NCBI GenBank assembly: GCA_963693085.1 | Contig: OY856412.1 | Coordinates: forward strand, 346,948,457 to 347,012,456 | Source: Alisma plantago-aquatica | Lineage: Eukaryota; Streptophyta; Magnoliopsida; Alismatales; Alismataceae | DNA length: 64,000 bases | Reading direction: 5' to 3' | Shown here: piece after piece, positions 31,735-44,759 of the stretch | Layout: every line of letters starts with the position of its first letter | How positions within the stretch are numbered: the first letter of the stretch is position 1 | Position numbers and translations under genes: made by a program | Notes under the pieces: model-generated | The model's input: the letters and a program-made list of their open reading frames with translations, nothing else | Told to the model about the DNA's origin: nothing | Databases searched by the model: none

Positions 31735-34700
31735 TCAATAAAATGATCTAGTTTCTTTTCACATTCCATTGTAGTCATGTTGAAAGCCTTAAGTTTCATT
31801 AGAAACGATAACTGTATGAGATGTTTGACGGTTGTATTAAACTAGAATTATCATTACTTTTTTCAAAATATATTTTTTTGAATGCAAATTATGGCAATAC
31901 ATTATATCTAAGTATCTTACATAACTAAAGATTTAATTGTGAGTGATGAGATACAACGTTATTATCAGAATACATCGTTATTCACTATGATGTTTGAATA
32001 CATTTCTCAAGACTATCAAATCCACATTATGATTAGTTTTAAACATTTTTAATTTAGTTTCAATGAAGTGACGTCTCGTCATGTTACATATGATACATAA
32101 CATATTTCATTTAGTAATCTTGAAGATTTCATTCTTTAATAGTTTTATGAAAAGAAATTTATGGAGTGTTTATAAACACTATTCTATTGCAACTACACAC
32201 ACATACACGTGTGTATGACGCCTAAGCAAGGTTATCCCTAGTGATGGCCAATATCAAAGGCATTGCTCATGCATGCATTTGGCTAGTTATTTTTCCTTAC
32301 TTCTCTAGAGGAAAACACAAGGAAAGGCTTCACTAAACCTTGAACTATGTGAAGCATTCAACCACAACTTACATGGTAATTGAACTTCTTACTATGATAT
32401 AGGACATTGAGGTTCTAAATTACTTGAAAATATCTCATATGATCAAGGTAAAAGAAGATAATCTAAACTAGTAATTGTGATGTCTACACATGTTTTGAAG
32501 TTGAATCCATGTCAGGAAAATTAAATAATATATAAGTTAATAATAGTTGTTGTGGTTTATTTCATACGGCATGTAGCTTATATATGAAACATGTATGTCG
32601 GCGTTGAATTAAGAAAAAGACCACAAGATGAACATGTGTTCTTGATAATTAAAGGATGACTAGGGCTCCTGGCATCTTTGTCTGCTTGAGGAAAGGCATC
32701 TGACTGTTGGTGATCACCGACCCTCACCGCACGCACCCCCCTTTTCCAACTTGGTATCTTGGACAATAGGCTTGTGGGAATCAGCTCTTTAGTTGCCCGT
32801 AGTTTCCTAATATTCAAACATCACTTCAAGTTGGAGGGGCTCCTACACTCCTGTGGTATTGATTTAAGTGTGGACTGATGTCGGCAGGTCAAATCTAGTA
32901 TGATATTCTCCCTTAGTTGCAATGCTTCTTGGGGACTATTGTGTCCCCCTTTTACCTTGCTTCCCTGACATTGGGCCATTCGCCACCCTCTTTTATATTC
33001 TTCAATTTAATGTTGTAGCTTCCTGTTATTTTATTTCAATTATGTTTGGTAAGTGTATCTTTTGTTGTTTTCTTTTCATCATTAATCAACATAGGCATCA
33101 TCTTGATTCTAGTTTTGTAGGTCTCTTACTTTGAGAGCTCATTTTCCTTGATGTGACAAGGTTCCATGTTTGCTTCGATTGCCTGGTTGTATGGATATCC
33201 TTTTGGAGGTTTCCTTTAGTTGGAGCACCATTTGATTGTATACTTAACACCATTGATGCATGCTCATGTTGAAGGAATTCATTGGAAAAGCTACTTTAAA
33301 TAGGTTGATCGTGAATGGATCAATGCATAAATGATCTATTTTCATCTTTTTACCATTTCAGTTGGTTTCTTAGTACTACACTTTTCCTTTTTTTCATTTA
33401 GTGAATGTTAGTAGGCCTATTTGTATATGTCAAATGATGTATGAGTGATGAAGGTGATATGTTTGCTCACAAACAATAAAAGACAAAGGTCATTTGTAGA
33501 AAATTGAGTTACTGGCTAGCAAATAGCTTAGATCAAATTTTATATTATGATCATTTTCTACAACTTCACATTGGTGAAAATTTAGTATATCTTGGTTTGT
33601 AAATAAGTTTTACTTTCGCGTTACTCATTGAGAGACGTCGATGATGAATGGATCAATGCTTTAAGGTGTGTAACTTGATAGTCAATATAATTTACGAACC
33701 TGTGACTGTCATCCCACCAGTCTTCAAGGTCTCTTCTAAAAAATCCTTAACAAGAAAATTCAATTCAGCCACATATGGAAAGCAATTTGAGATTATTTGA
33801 ATGCCTAAGGTTCACATAACTTGTTGGTCAATGTTTTTTCATATGATAAATGTCCAGATTTATCAACTATACCAAATTTAGTTTTATCATATGCCTAATT
33901 AAACACTAGGGTGGTTGTCAAACTAGAAAAATGCTCTACATCAAATATTTTCATAAACATATTTCACAACCATATGGATTTTCTATGGATTTAATAAAAA
34001 AATTTAAAAAGCAAGGATCAGTTGTTCTATCTAACATCTACACTACTGCTCATGAGACTGCATTGAGTTGTCACTCTCTCTAACTCTATAGCTATATATT
34101 TATTGTCAGAGTAAATAGACAACTAATATATGATCTATATTAGATAAACTCTACTCTAATATACAGAAGAAAGGAGAAGCATACATACTTGGAAACAAAC
34201 CCTAACGGGCCAAAGCACTTAGGCCCATTACTAATTAAGTTAAGCAATTGACTAAATAACTCTCAACATTTATCAAATATAAATTATTGTGTAACATATA
34301 CATCTTTTTACGTAAAGAAGGTTCTCTTTGTCACGAAAATACAACTTGATGATGGTTCTCACTACAAGGATAGAAGTTTTGCCTTTTGCATGCGTTGAAC
34401 AGTGAGGTTGTATCTTGACATTCGCTATAAAGAGCGGATACTGGTTGCTTAATCCTACGCAAGGAGAAAGATATTATGTTTTGTCCACATTTGACATCCA
34501 TAGGCCTGCTGTTGAAAATTAATCATTGGCGTTCACCTTCACCATATTTGTGCTCATGTGGATATCGTACGATAAGTTTCATGTCCACCAATGTAATTTG
34601 TCTGTTATTTGTGATTCACATATAGATGTCGAGACGACAAACTCTATAGCTACTAGTTTTTGCATGCCCACGACGGATCATAGGCTTTTCATTAGCTTTC

Positions 34701-34996
34701 AATTATTATTGTATCTTAGTTCTATACGTAAGCGCTCTCTGAAGAGTAGATATGACCATGCAAATGCAAGACTAGTTTAAAGCACAATGACCCAATATGA
34801 GCCAACCAAGATTTTCCATTCTGATTATCTGATTGGTCTAAGTAGGCTCTGAAAGAAATGTATATGTATGATACTTCATATTATGTGTTGTTGTATAATG
34901 TTCAACCAAAATCTGGCTCTGATCATCATTTTTCTGTATTACCACGGCTACCCCAGACAATTAAGTTATGAGTGGCATTTGAAAACTAGATAGCAA
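31735..34996. other. 3.3 kb with no gene recognised
   Basis: AT-rich, with no frame above about 85 codons and no domain in either strand. A modestly GC-richer patch at 32650-32990 has no coding signal that I can defend. It may be the old unique or relic DNA into which the neighbouring elements inserted. Confidence 0.5.
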
Positions 34997-35098
34997 GGTA
35001 TGCTCTTCACCCGACTTGACTAATTTTCTCTTTGAGGGTTGCAGCTAGGTATGCTCTTCACCAGACTTGACTAATTTTCTCTTTGAGGATTGCAGCTA
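34997..35098. repeat. Direct duplication, 51 bp twice
   Basis: 34997-35047 and 35048-35098 differ by two bases (GGTATGCTCTTCACC... to ...TTGCAGCTA). It abuts the truncated 5' end of LINE copy 1; the phrase AATTTTCTCTTTGA appears a third time just after it. Confidence 0.9.
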
Positions 35099-35169
35099 CG
35101 GATCTGATGACAAATTTTCTCTTTGATTTCCCTTATTCAGGAGTGCTTAGAAATTTTTTACCCCTCACG

Positions 35170-37132
35170 GACAGGCAAAAAGCTCCCCATCGAAGACCTT
35201 TTCGAGCACTTCTCTATAGCAACTTTAAAAATAGAAACTATTCATCACTCACGTGCCCAAATCGCTTAACCTGCTTTAGGTGTCTGCAAAAAGGGCACAT
35301 CAAAAAGCATTGCCCAGGCAACACCACATATGCTATTTACACTCCTTTCCATAGAAAGGGACGACACTTCCCTAGAACAAAATCTCCTTCTCACATTGCT
35401 TTTTAAACTATACATCACTTACCCAGGAAGGATCAATCAAATCTCCGAAACAAAACAAATCATTTCTCCCACTTTTCCAACAACCCTTTTGCATGCTTAG
35501 CAGAACCTCCACTCCCGCCTCAACATGCAAACGTCCCACATAACCCACACATGCATAAATACCATACCCCTCTTACAAGTTCAAACCCACAACTCTATAC
35601 AACCATCTCCCACCTAAATATCAATCAAACCCCTCTGCACATCAACCTCCTAAGAACATCTCATCCTCTCTGAAACCAAAACCTAGCTACCAAAAACCCT
35701 TCTCCCCTATGGAAGCACCTGCTCACCTAGAATATTCCATAGACCTTGATCTTCCAGCCAACTCCATGAGACTCCTCAAACTTTTTACTCTAAGAAGCAT
35801 CTTGGTGACCGTAGATAAGAACATAGACAACAACCAGGTTAGCATTCTAGACATCACCAGAGCCATTGCCTTGCTTATCCCAGGACACACTATCCTCAAA
35901 CCAAAGATCTTCTCACCTACCCTATTGATATACTTGGTCCCTGAAGGAACGAAGATAAATCATCTCTTCAACCAAGTCTTGACCATCCCTTGTGACTCTA
36001 GCTTCATCCAAGCTAAACTCTCAAAATGGTCAGCTGAGCTTGGGGCTTTTGAAGCTCCTGCAGGTTGTTCGGACTGGGTAGCTATCTCTAGCATCCCACC
36101 TCACGTTTGGGAAGTTGAGATATTCAGAAGAATAGCCCACTCCATAGGAGCCACTCTACAATACATCAAACATGAAACCCTCTATCCCACACAATACATC
36201 AAAGCTTACTGTCTCTTTGCGGTCAAACAAGCAATCTCTCTACTAACTAGCATCAACATCAGGCTGGGAGAATCCATCTACAATATCAAGCTCTCTGTTG
36301 AGCACCCATCTGAGACAAAGACAACTTTCTCAGACCTCTCGACCCACCCACCTTCTTGGTTATGCCCTTCTAAAGGTCAAAAACCACATAACCCCATCAG
36401 AAAAGATGGCGAAAGACATCTTGTCTAGGAGAGGAAAAACACCTCGACTATGTCATCAAGAAACTCAAACAAATCCCAAAAACAAAAAAGGCCTAGATCC
36501 TCTTCTCCTTCAAAAAATTGACCAGCTTCCTCCTTTATTAGACCTTACCACTCTTTCCCTTCTACCACCAAGGAAAACAATAACACCATCAACATCAGCC
36601 CTATCACCATGCATAAACTCAAATCAGTCATTATTGATGAAATTAGATCCTCATAGAGTCCTCATCAGAAAAGCAAAGAACAAGGAGATGGTGTCAACAA
36701 GCCAACTCAAGCCCTCCTGCCCAGTCCAGAAGGCGTCAAGATAAAACACATCATCAACCGCCAGGACACAAGTATTTCAACTCAATCCTTTTTTTAGCCC
36801 ACTCGGACTTAGTTGATATAACTTCTCCTATGATAGATACATCAAATTATGATCTTGACAACATTGAAGACATTGCATCTTGGTCAAATATAAATAGCTT
36901 CAAAAAATTTGCAAATAAAATAGGTATAAACTTTGAAGAGGAAAATAATGCACATAAAGCCTTACAAGATATAGAACACTACATGGGGTGGGCTAACCGC
37001 AGGGAAGTAGAAGACACCAACAACTTCTTTGACAAGATGAAAATCCAGTACTTTATACTGGTTAGACAAAATCACTTCATTGACTCCAATAAAAATCTCT
37101 TCATGGAATGTCTGTGGGGCAGCCTGCCTTAA
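35170..37132 (+). pseudogene. LINE copy 1 ORF1 (nucleic-acid-binding protein), truncated and frameshifted
   Basis: Encodes the L1 RNA-binding protein that packages element RNA. Seen: RRPFRALLYS, then a good CCHC knuckle CFRCLQKGHIKKHC (about 35275-35316), a Pro/Ser/His-rich linker with stops, and then a conserved block from 35709 (EAPAHLEYSIDLDLPANSMR, CSDWVAISSIPPHVWEVEIF) that resembles the DUF4283/RRM-like region of plant LINE ORF1. The C-terminus, SIEDLASWSDIK in copy 2, reads NIEDIASWSNIN here. Frames change near 35500, 36400 and 36800. The order knuckle-then-RRM-like is reversed from common plant L1 ORF1. Confidence 0.82.
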
Positions 37133-40100
37133 AAGACACAAAGAAATTCGCTACCACATATATACAAACCACATTGACCTAATTACTATTCAAGAGACCA
37201 AATCTTGCCTTACATCTTTTGCCCTCAAAACTATTGGTGGAAATAGAATCACGTAGTGGTTTTAGATTCCTCCTACTGGATTTAAAGGAGGGCTTCTGGT
37301 GGGACTAAATAACCAAATTTTTTCTATCACTAATTCTACCAGTCTTGACTTCTCTATTACTCTCTCTATCAGAAATAGACTTGATGGCTTTAATTGGTTC
37401 TTTACAGGGATCTATGGGGAACCGGGAAATAACAAAGAAACCTATCTTTCTGAACTGGATAAAATCCTTACCAAATACCATCAAATCCCTTGGATTATTG
37501 GAGGGGATTTAAATCTCATTACCCAAGTCTCTGATAGAACCAACATCTCCAACACTTCCCAAACCATGTCAACATCTGATAAACACTTTATAACCCAACT
37601 AACAAAACACAACATGATCGATATCAAACCTGCTAATGCAAATTACACCTGGTCCAGAATCCAAACCATTACCAGACTTGACCACTTCATCTGCTCCCCT
37701 CTCTGGAAAGACGAATACCCCCTTTCCATAGTCCACACGGTCCACAGAGCCATCTCAGACCATTTCCCTATAATAATTGGCACTACCAATGTAATATGGG
37801 GAAAAAGACCTTTTCGCTTTGACAATTTCTGGCTCACATTCAAAAACTTCTCAAACCAATGTGCTAATCACTGAAGCTTAGCTGAACCTCAAACCACCAA
37901 TATGGGTTTGCACATTCTCCATAATACTAAACAAGTGCAAATCTACATAAAAAATTGGACCCTCCAACACCCAAACAACCTCAACAACACCTTAAAAAGC
38001 CTAGAACAACTATTCCATTTAGTAGACCAAGACATCTTAGTAGACCCCGCTCTTGTCCAAACTATCAGAGCATAGATGGAACACATAAAAAACTGCCTAG
38101 ACATTAAATGGAGACAATGAGTGAAGATAACTTGGGTTAAAGAAGGAGATTGGAATACCAAATTCTTCCATAAAACTTGTAACAACAATCACATAAAAAA
38201 CACCATCACATATCTCAAAATTCACAGCTCTATCACTATGAAAAAATCTTCTATCACTATCCACATTACTAAACACTTTCAAAAAATCTTCAACACTCAC
38301 CACCAACCTTCTTGCCTAAAAGAGATAGATTGGACTATTATGTGTCCCAAAAAATTCCCTCAATCTCACTCACTTATCCAAGACTTCACCTTAGACGAAC
38401 TAAACCAGGCCATTAAATCTCTAAGTCTGAAAAAATCTCCTGGACCAGATGGACTAAATGTGGAATTCTACCTAGCCAATTGGGATCACTACAAAAAAGA
38501 CTTCCTAGCCTTGTTGATGGAATTACATCAGAGTAAAAATGCCAACAATATCATCAAAATTTTAAACAAAACCTTCATAGCTCTCATCAAAAAAACTAAA
38601 CAACCAGACCTCATCTCACAATACAAACCTATCAGCCTAATCAACACATCTTATAAAATCATTGCAAAAACTTTGACTAACAAAATCAAGCCACACATCA
38701 ACCATATTATTCCTCTAAATTAAAATGCTTTCCTCAAAGGGCGCAACACCCAAGATGCTTACCAGATGGTCAATGAAACCGTCCACCATTGCCATATTAA
38801 CAAATCTTCAGTCTTAGCCAATAAACTGGATTTTCAAAAAGCCTTTGACTTTGTTAATTGGCAATGCCTCACTCATACCCTCAAGGGTTTTGATTTCCCT
38901 GCAAAATGGATCCATAGGATACAATCTTGTACATCCACAAATCATTTCTCAACCAAAATAAATGGAGTACTATTTGGCTACTTCAAAAACTCAAATGGCC
39001 TTGTACAAGGGGATCCACTATCCCCTTACCTTTTTATTATTGTCACTTCTATCATGAGTAGAATGATACAACTAGGAGTCGAAGGACGACTGATTTTCTC
39101 TCCCCCAGAGTGTCATGAGAACATAATACAATTTGTGGACGACACTATCATCCTTATCTCCCCTGAGGACAAATCCAACATCAACACAATCAGAATTATA
39201 GGACTCTTCTCAAACATATCGGGCCTCAAGATAAACCTGCAAAAATCTTCAATTTTTGGGGTCCACATCAAACAATCTTTGTTGACTAGATTCAAAGACT
39301 TACTGAGATGCAAGATAGAAAACTTCCTTATTACCTACCTAGGCCTTCCTATCACTCCACTCAAAATCTCCCACTACACTTGGACCCCGATCATTGAGAA
39401 GATAAACAACAAATTATCATCTTGGACAAATAATTTCCTTAATTTGGCTAGCCGTCTCTACCTACTCAACAGTGCCATCACACCAATAACCACCCATTAC
39501 TTGAGTTGCATTCCGCTTCCCTCCAAGATCAGAAAGATCATTGAAAAAATTTGAAGAAATTTTCTTTGGAACAATCACCACAAATCCCCCAACATAAGCA
39601 AACATTTTCACCTGGTCAAATGGGATACCATCACAGCCCCCATTAATCAAGGGAGATGGGGAATTATCAACCTAGAAACTCATGCTTTCTGTTTGATCAC
39701 AAAAATAATTAACTACCTGGCCAATAACAGTAACAAAATCTAGAGAAACATGCTGACAAATAAATATTACCAAAAGCTCCCCCTATCATAAAACACACAA
39801 TAAGATCGCCTCCCCTCTTGAAAATACATAAACAAACACATTCCCTATATTAAACAAATCATCAACACCTCGCTCACTCACGCAAACTCATATCTTTCTA
39901 GGAAGACCCGTGGTATAAACACCAAAATGTCCTCAACATGCATACTTCTTGGACTATACCAAATAAACTTAAAAAGCTAAATACTGCCAAAGTTCTTGGC
40001 CACCTAACAAGTAGGAGATCTAACTCATTAAAGATGTGCTTGCTCCTACACCTTAATCAAGAGAACATTAGGAACCTGACACTGGAACTAGAAAATAACT

Positions 40101-40642
40101 CCTCAAATCGGATTTCTTGGAGATGGGGAGAACTCTATACTGTCAAACTTACCTACAACCACCTGACCTTTAGATGTATTTCCCCGCCCTTCTTTTATAT
40201 CTGGAAACAAAAGTGGCCAAAAAAACTCAACACCTTCTTCTTGCTTCTGCTTAACAACAAACTGCTAACTGACAAAAATCTTTCAAAAAGGGGTTTCTAT
40301 GGTCCTTCAAGATGCTCCCTATGTCTTAGTAACTCTGACTTTGTGGATCACTGGTTATTCCATTGCAGTTTTTCTAGCAGCATCTTCTCGCATTTTATTA
40401 GGGTTGATAATATAAACTGTAACTTTACAACTTTTCCAACTGGTCTCACACCGACCAGAAATAACTACACCCTCAATGAGGATGATTTCTTAGTCACCAT
40501 ATGTTTGAACTTATGGAGAGAAAGAAATAACAGAATATTCAACAACACCATAAATCCAAGGAGCACCATGATCACCCAGATTATTTCAAATCTCCATATC
40601 CTTTCACTCTGTAGGGAAGAAGATAAAGGAGGGCTTAGATGA
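37089..40642 (+). pseudogene. LINE copy 1 ORF2 (endonuclease, reverse transcriptase, zf-RVT), broken
   Basis: Encodes nicking endonuclease plus reverse transcriptase. The expected ATG (52085 in copy 2) is ATA here. The AP-endonuclease domain runs about 37090-37800 with TIQETK, GGDLNLI, TRLDHFI and an intact ISDHFPI. RT runs about 38390-39500 with KKSPGPDGLNVEFY, QYKPISLINTSYKI, GLVQGDPLSPYLFI and the active site FVDDT. The C-terminal zf-RVT region (KLTYNHL, IWKQKWPKKLNTFFLLL, CSLCLSNSDFVDHWLFHC) lies in another frame from 39938. In-frame stops occur at the NRIT-W site, 37872, 38118, 38720 and 39552, and frameshifts later. It is non-functional. Confidence 0.88.
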
Positions 40643-41131
40643 CTCATAGGAAGGGGAATCAGAGGTGTGTTTTCTCTGCGAACTGAAGCCGATGATGGAT
40701 GATGAAACTGGAATTGGCATGCTGCAACAATAGACAGGATTTTGTACTATCTCCATAGACTAGTATTTTTAATATTTTAACTCTGGTTGCCATGCTTCGA
40801 GGCTTGTTATGGGGGAGTTCGGCTTTGCTGTTCCTTGTTTCAAGAGGAGCAGGCTACTCCGTTATTAATCAACTTGCATGTGTCCCTACTCATGAGTTTG
40901 TAGGGTGGGGATTATATTCGGGTTACACATGGCATTATCTTAAATAAAGTACAGCCTGCTCCTTGTTTAATTAGGAACAGTAAATCCTATGGGGTTATGG
41001 GGTGCCTCTCCCACAAAACTATTCTCTTCTTTCTGCAAAACACTCCACCTTTTTTAGCAAACCAGTAGTGTAACAACTGACGTAGGAGGTGCTAGCTTGC
41101 TATTGTCTTTATTAATGAATGACATTTTATC

Positions 41132-41142
41132 AAAAAAAAAAA
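41132..41142 (+). other. Poly(A) tail of LINE copy 1
   Basis: A run of eleven A residues ends the 3' untranslated region, after ATGAATGACATTTTATC. The 84 bases after it (41143-41226) separate it from the target duplication of LINE copy 2. Confidence 0.85.
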
Positions 41143-41226
41143 TAGAAAGGTACTCGCCGAACATTTCTACGCAGTCATCAGCAAGGCAACAAGCCACAAG
41201 GTCATCAATCACGACCTTTCATCTTC

Positions 41227-41241
41227 ATCTTTATTTACCGA
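41227..41241. repeat. Left target-site duplication of LINE copy 2
   Basis: ATCTTTATTTACCGA, an exact 15-base match to 55980-55994, just after the poly(A) tail. This fixes the 5' end of LINE copy 2 at 41242. Confidence 0.9.
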
Positions 41242-41262
41242 TTCAGAAAGCTCCAACTTCTC

Positions 41263-41575
41263 TCTAGAAAATCCCTTCGGGCCATCGTCTCCCCTGATCA
41301 GCGCTTCCTACCACACCCAGCGCGCTCCCACCGCCTCTAGCTCCTTTTCGTCCCGGTGGCGGTGACGATCATCCTTAGGTAACTTCTTCCGGAGTCCGAC
41401 TTAGAGGGAGAACGCTACAACATCTTTCTAGAAAATCCCTTCGGGCCGTCACCATCCCTGATCGGTGACTCCTACCACTCCTGGAGCGCTCCCTCCGCCT
41501 CTTGCTCCTGCTAGGCCCTGTGGCGGCGACGATCATCCTTAGGTAAATTCATCCGGCGTCCGACTCTCCCTATTC
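41263..41575. repeat. Duplicated ~165-bp unit in the LINE 5' leader
   Basis: Two tandem copies starting with TCTAGAAAATCCCTTCGGGC (41263 and about 41427) and sharing GACGATCATCCTTAGGTAA near their ends. GC-rich, at the very start of the element, where the internal promoter of a LINE should lie. Confidence 0.85.
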
Positions 41576-42234
41576 AGGTACAAAAAATCTTTCTCCGGAA
41601 ACTTCTTCCCTCGATCATCTCTGCATGTTGGCGGTGGTTACCATCATACCTCTTTGAGACCGTTTTTACATCCTCGGTGTGCCTAATTTTTGCCCGGCTT
41701 CAGTGCTTTTTCAGTGTGCCTGTTCTTTGCTAGCACAAGGATTTATAGGTTTGCAAAACCCTCACCTCTGCTTTTCTTCTTTTGAGCTCTCCTGAGTTTT
41801 CTGACTTAGTTTTATCATCTCCTACCCCCTCATCATTCTATCGTCGGTACCCTGTTCCTGCTTAGGTCTCCTCACATCTGTCTGCAATAAATTTCAAGTA
41901 TATCATCATCCTTTACAACTCACCTCGGGTTTCACAAATGGCTTCTAGATACATGCAGACGATCTCTCATTGATTACACCTATTACACCTTTAAAGATTG
42001 TGTTTTTCTTTCACCCCCAAGCCCCTTCTAACTCTACAAATCTCCCTCTTACAAAAATCTTGTTTTCTAAAATCAAAAATTCCATTCTCTCTGCCGGTTA
42101 TAACACTCCTTCCCAAGAACAACTTTAGCAGCCCGATCAAATCAGCACAACAGGTGGCTCAAAGACCAGCAATCAAGACCCATCAAACGACCAGATAACA
42201 CCATGAGAACAGGAGGTGTGCTCACCCTCACTTC

Positions 42235-43130
42235 TGTTGGGTTTTAGGGGAACATAGAAGGCAGCGGAAACAAAAATTTTCTCCCCAAACCCATACCGAG
42301 GAAACGCGTCAACGTCTATATAATAGGAAAGGATGGTTTGTGGAATCATACCTTGTCCCGAGGCTTGCTCGGCGACAATACCTCGCGCAATGCGCGGTCT
42401 TCAACTCCGGTCTTGGACGGCGTCTATGCAGCTCCTGGTCGCACCGGGACTGACGACTCCTACTCGAACCGGACTGTCGGATGACAGTTGTCCTCCTAAG
42501 CGGTAGTGTCCTCCCGCCTCTGTAGTAGTCCACACGGACCACCTGGAACTCCACACTCCTTGTCCCACAAGGAAGTGGAAGGAGTCGCACCCTCATGTTG
42601 ACGTACTAGTCGCCAACACACTCTCCTGCTTCCTGTTGCAACTGCAGTTGTCCTTCCCTTGCTGCACCTCCCTTTTGCGGGAAGCACTTGCTCGGGCTCT
42701 CTCACGGTTACCAAAACCAGAGAGAACGACAACTTGCAGAGCAACTGGTTGCACTGAGCTATACTGTGAGAAGCCCCCAATACCCCTATATATATAAGAG
42801 AGTCATGGGACAGGGTTCTCCATCCCGGGCAATGCGGGACTAAAGCAGGAGTAGAAGGGTTCGAGAATTTTCCACAAAAAGCAACCGGTTCGCAACTTGA
42901 AATGATCAGTTCACAACTGAACCGATCGGTTTGGCCATTGAGCCGATCGGTTGGACCTGAGTCGATCGTTTGGGGCACTCCAACCGATCGGTTGGTGCCG
43001 TGAACCGATCGGTTCATGGTCCTGATCCGGCTCAAAAAAGACTTTCCTTGTTTCTTTCCCAATTGGTATCGAATACCAACATTATTCCCAATCGAATTGG
43101 GCAATTTGAAACGAAAGGAAAATTCTTGCC
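42235..43130 (-). repeat. Left (3') LTR part of the copia element
   Basis: Aligns with 47059-47955 at roughly 97-98 percent by eye, ending in the shared AAAATTCTTGCC. It contains a TATATATA box (42786-42796) for minus-strand transcription and a cluster of CCGATCGGTT motifs (42870-43020). Confidence 0.88.
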
Positions 43131-43162
43131 TTGGGATACTAATATCCATGTAACATGGACAA

Positions 43163-43760
43163 GTTTTCTCCCACTGAATCTGTGCATACTGAACCCTTCA
43201 GTACAGATCGCCAATGTATGCTCTCTCTTTTCTAGGTCAAGAGATTTTCGAGAACTATCTCTATAGATCTCTATTCCTATCACATAGGAAACATCTCTAT
43301 CTTCCTTAAAGATAATTTCCACATTCGGATTTCCAATATAGAACATTTCCATTTCACATCAATATGTGGAATGTGAACACGCTCCCACTAAATCACAGAT
43401 CCCTTCTTTATCTTTGACATATCAGTCAAACCCTTTGACTATATCATCAAAATAAAGATCCAATTTTGAGTTGCTTGTACTCAATCAATCACATTGATTA
43501 TTCCATTGTAACTTATAGACTTCATTTGCATTAGTGGATTCATAAACCTTATAGGCTGTGTCACGTACACATCCTGGTTTTATTCCTCATAGGAATGCTG
43601 TTTTAGTATCCATATGCCAAATGTCTTAGCCATTAAGTTGCAATCAACAAGCAGCATCCTTCTCAAAATGTTATCCATGTGTCTTAACACTTAAGATTCA
43701 TCTGCACTTATGGATATGATCCAATGAGTGCTACCATCAAGGTCATACCTTATGGTTCAC
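43163..43760 (-). pseudogene. Relic of copia reverse transcriptase
   Basis: A minus-strand block near 43230-43350 reads YVIGIEIYRDSSR, the copia RT phrase usually seen as YVLGIEIYRDRSR. Upstream, near 43590, MDTKTAFL recalls the motif around the first RT catalytic Asp (usually VKTAFLNG). The block runs straight into the LTR, and the region between has stops and frame changes. No integrase or protease was found. This supports a large internal deletion rather than an originally pol-less element. Confidence 0.6.
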
Positions 43761-44759
43761 ATGGAAGTCATTTAGGATGTAATGGTTTTAAACCATAACT
43801 CAAGATTCGGTTCCTCATATTCATCTTCATAGTTGACTCATCACATGAACAACTCATCACATAGATAATTGAGGTGTATCTGTTAAAGATATAAGAACTC
43901 ACAACCCTTGTGATTCTTAATTTCTTTTATTAGTGTGGGGTATTCTTTTATTAAGAAGAATTCAGTTATTTGATAATCATTCTCTAACTCCTTAGAGTAT
44001 GATTCCTTCTTGATTCAGACATCACCATGCCTTAATCATGAGTTCACTATGATACGCTATCATAATCACTCATAAGGATCTCAAACATTTGGTCCAAGTA
44101 TTTCATTCATTGATCTCATCAAGAATTAATCTTTACCAAATTTGTACTTCATTTATGATAATCTTGAACACTTCAAGATATTCATATTGGTATTTTTTTA
44201 AACACCATTTGAAGTATTAGCATTTATTCCAATAGGTATGTAAATACATCACATGTATTATATCTAATAGGATAATCACTCTTCCACTACTTTAGTGAAG
44301 ATTGATTAATCATGTCCAAGATATTCATGTCCCTTACTGGTTCTCTAACCAAAAGAGTCTAGTTTTATCCATCACATGGAAACTAGAAATGAATTTCTCA
44401 TGATTAATGCTAATTAAATTGTTTGAGTTATCTATAACTTTTAGGTATCGTCTTATCTTATGCATATCAAATATCACAAGATAAATAAGGCATTGCCACA
44501 AAGATCACATCTTTATAAATTGAAACATCTCTTTATTAATTGCTATCATTGTCATACAATATGCAAAAATAAAGTGTTTCTATCTATTGGCAAGTATGAA
44601 ATAGCAGTTCATAACTGTATTACATGCCTTATTGGCTGAAAATAAACTAAAGTATTCATATCTATAAAGGCAACACTTGCCCCAAGTAAGAATGCTTTAC
44701 ACTTTACATCTTGATATCATATATCTCAAAAGTGTTACAAGTTTACTTTCATGACACCT
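43761..44759 (-). other. AT-rich copia interior, no gene seen
   Basis: About 1 kb between gag and the RT relic, with stops in all frames and no recognised domain. It may be badly decayed pol. Confidence 0.4.

Larger units (their letters stand above)
35099..41142 (+). mobile_element. LINE (L1-type) copy 1, 5' truncated
   Basis: Two overlapping coding regions (ORF1 part, ORF2), a 490-bp 3' untranslated region and a poly(A) tail (41132-41142). Compared with copy 2 it lacks the 5' leader and about the first 250 codons of ORF1; recognisable similarity starts near 35170. 5' truncation is the normal outcome of target-primed reverse transcription. I did not find a convincing target duplication. Confidence 0.88.

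Noticed and set aside
32650..32990. GC-richer patch that might be a LINE 3' fragment
   Set aside because: A loose resemblance to the LINE 3' untranslated region (CTTGGGGACT-like) is too short and imperfect to support.
34526..34780. 84-codon frame in the gene-free 31735-34996 region
   Set aside because: Isolated, no domain, similar in length to chance frames nearby.
35083..41150. Target-site duplication for LINE copy 1
   Set aside because: TAGAAAGGTACTC after the tail only loosely resembles TAGCAAGGTATGCTC at 34991; mismatches are too many to call.
42309..43149. Minus frames of 95 and 217 codons, repeated at 47134-48100
   Set aside because: They are translations of the copia LTR; duplication follows from the LTR pair, not from a gene family.
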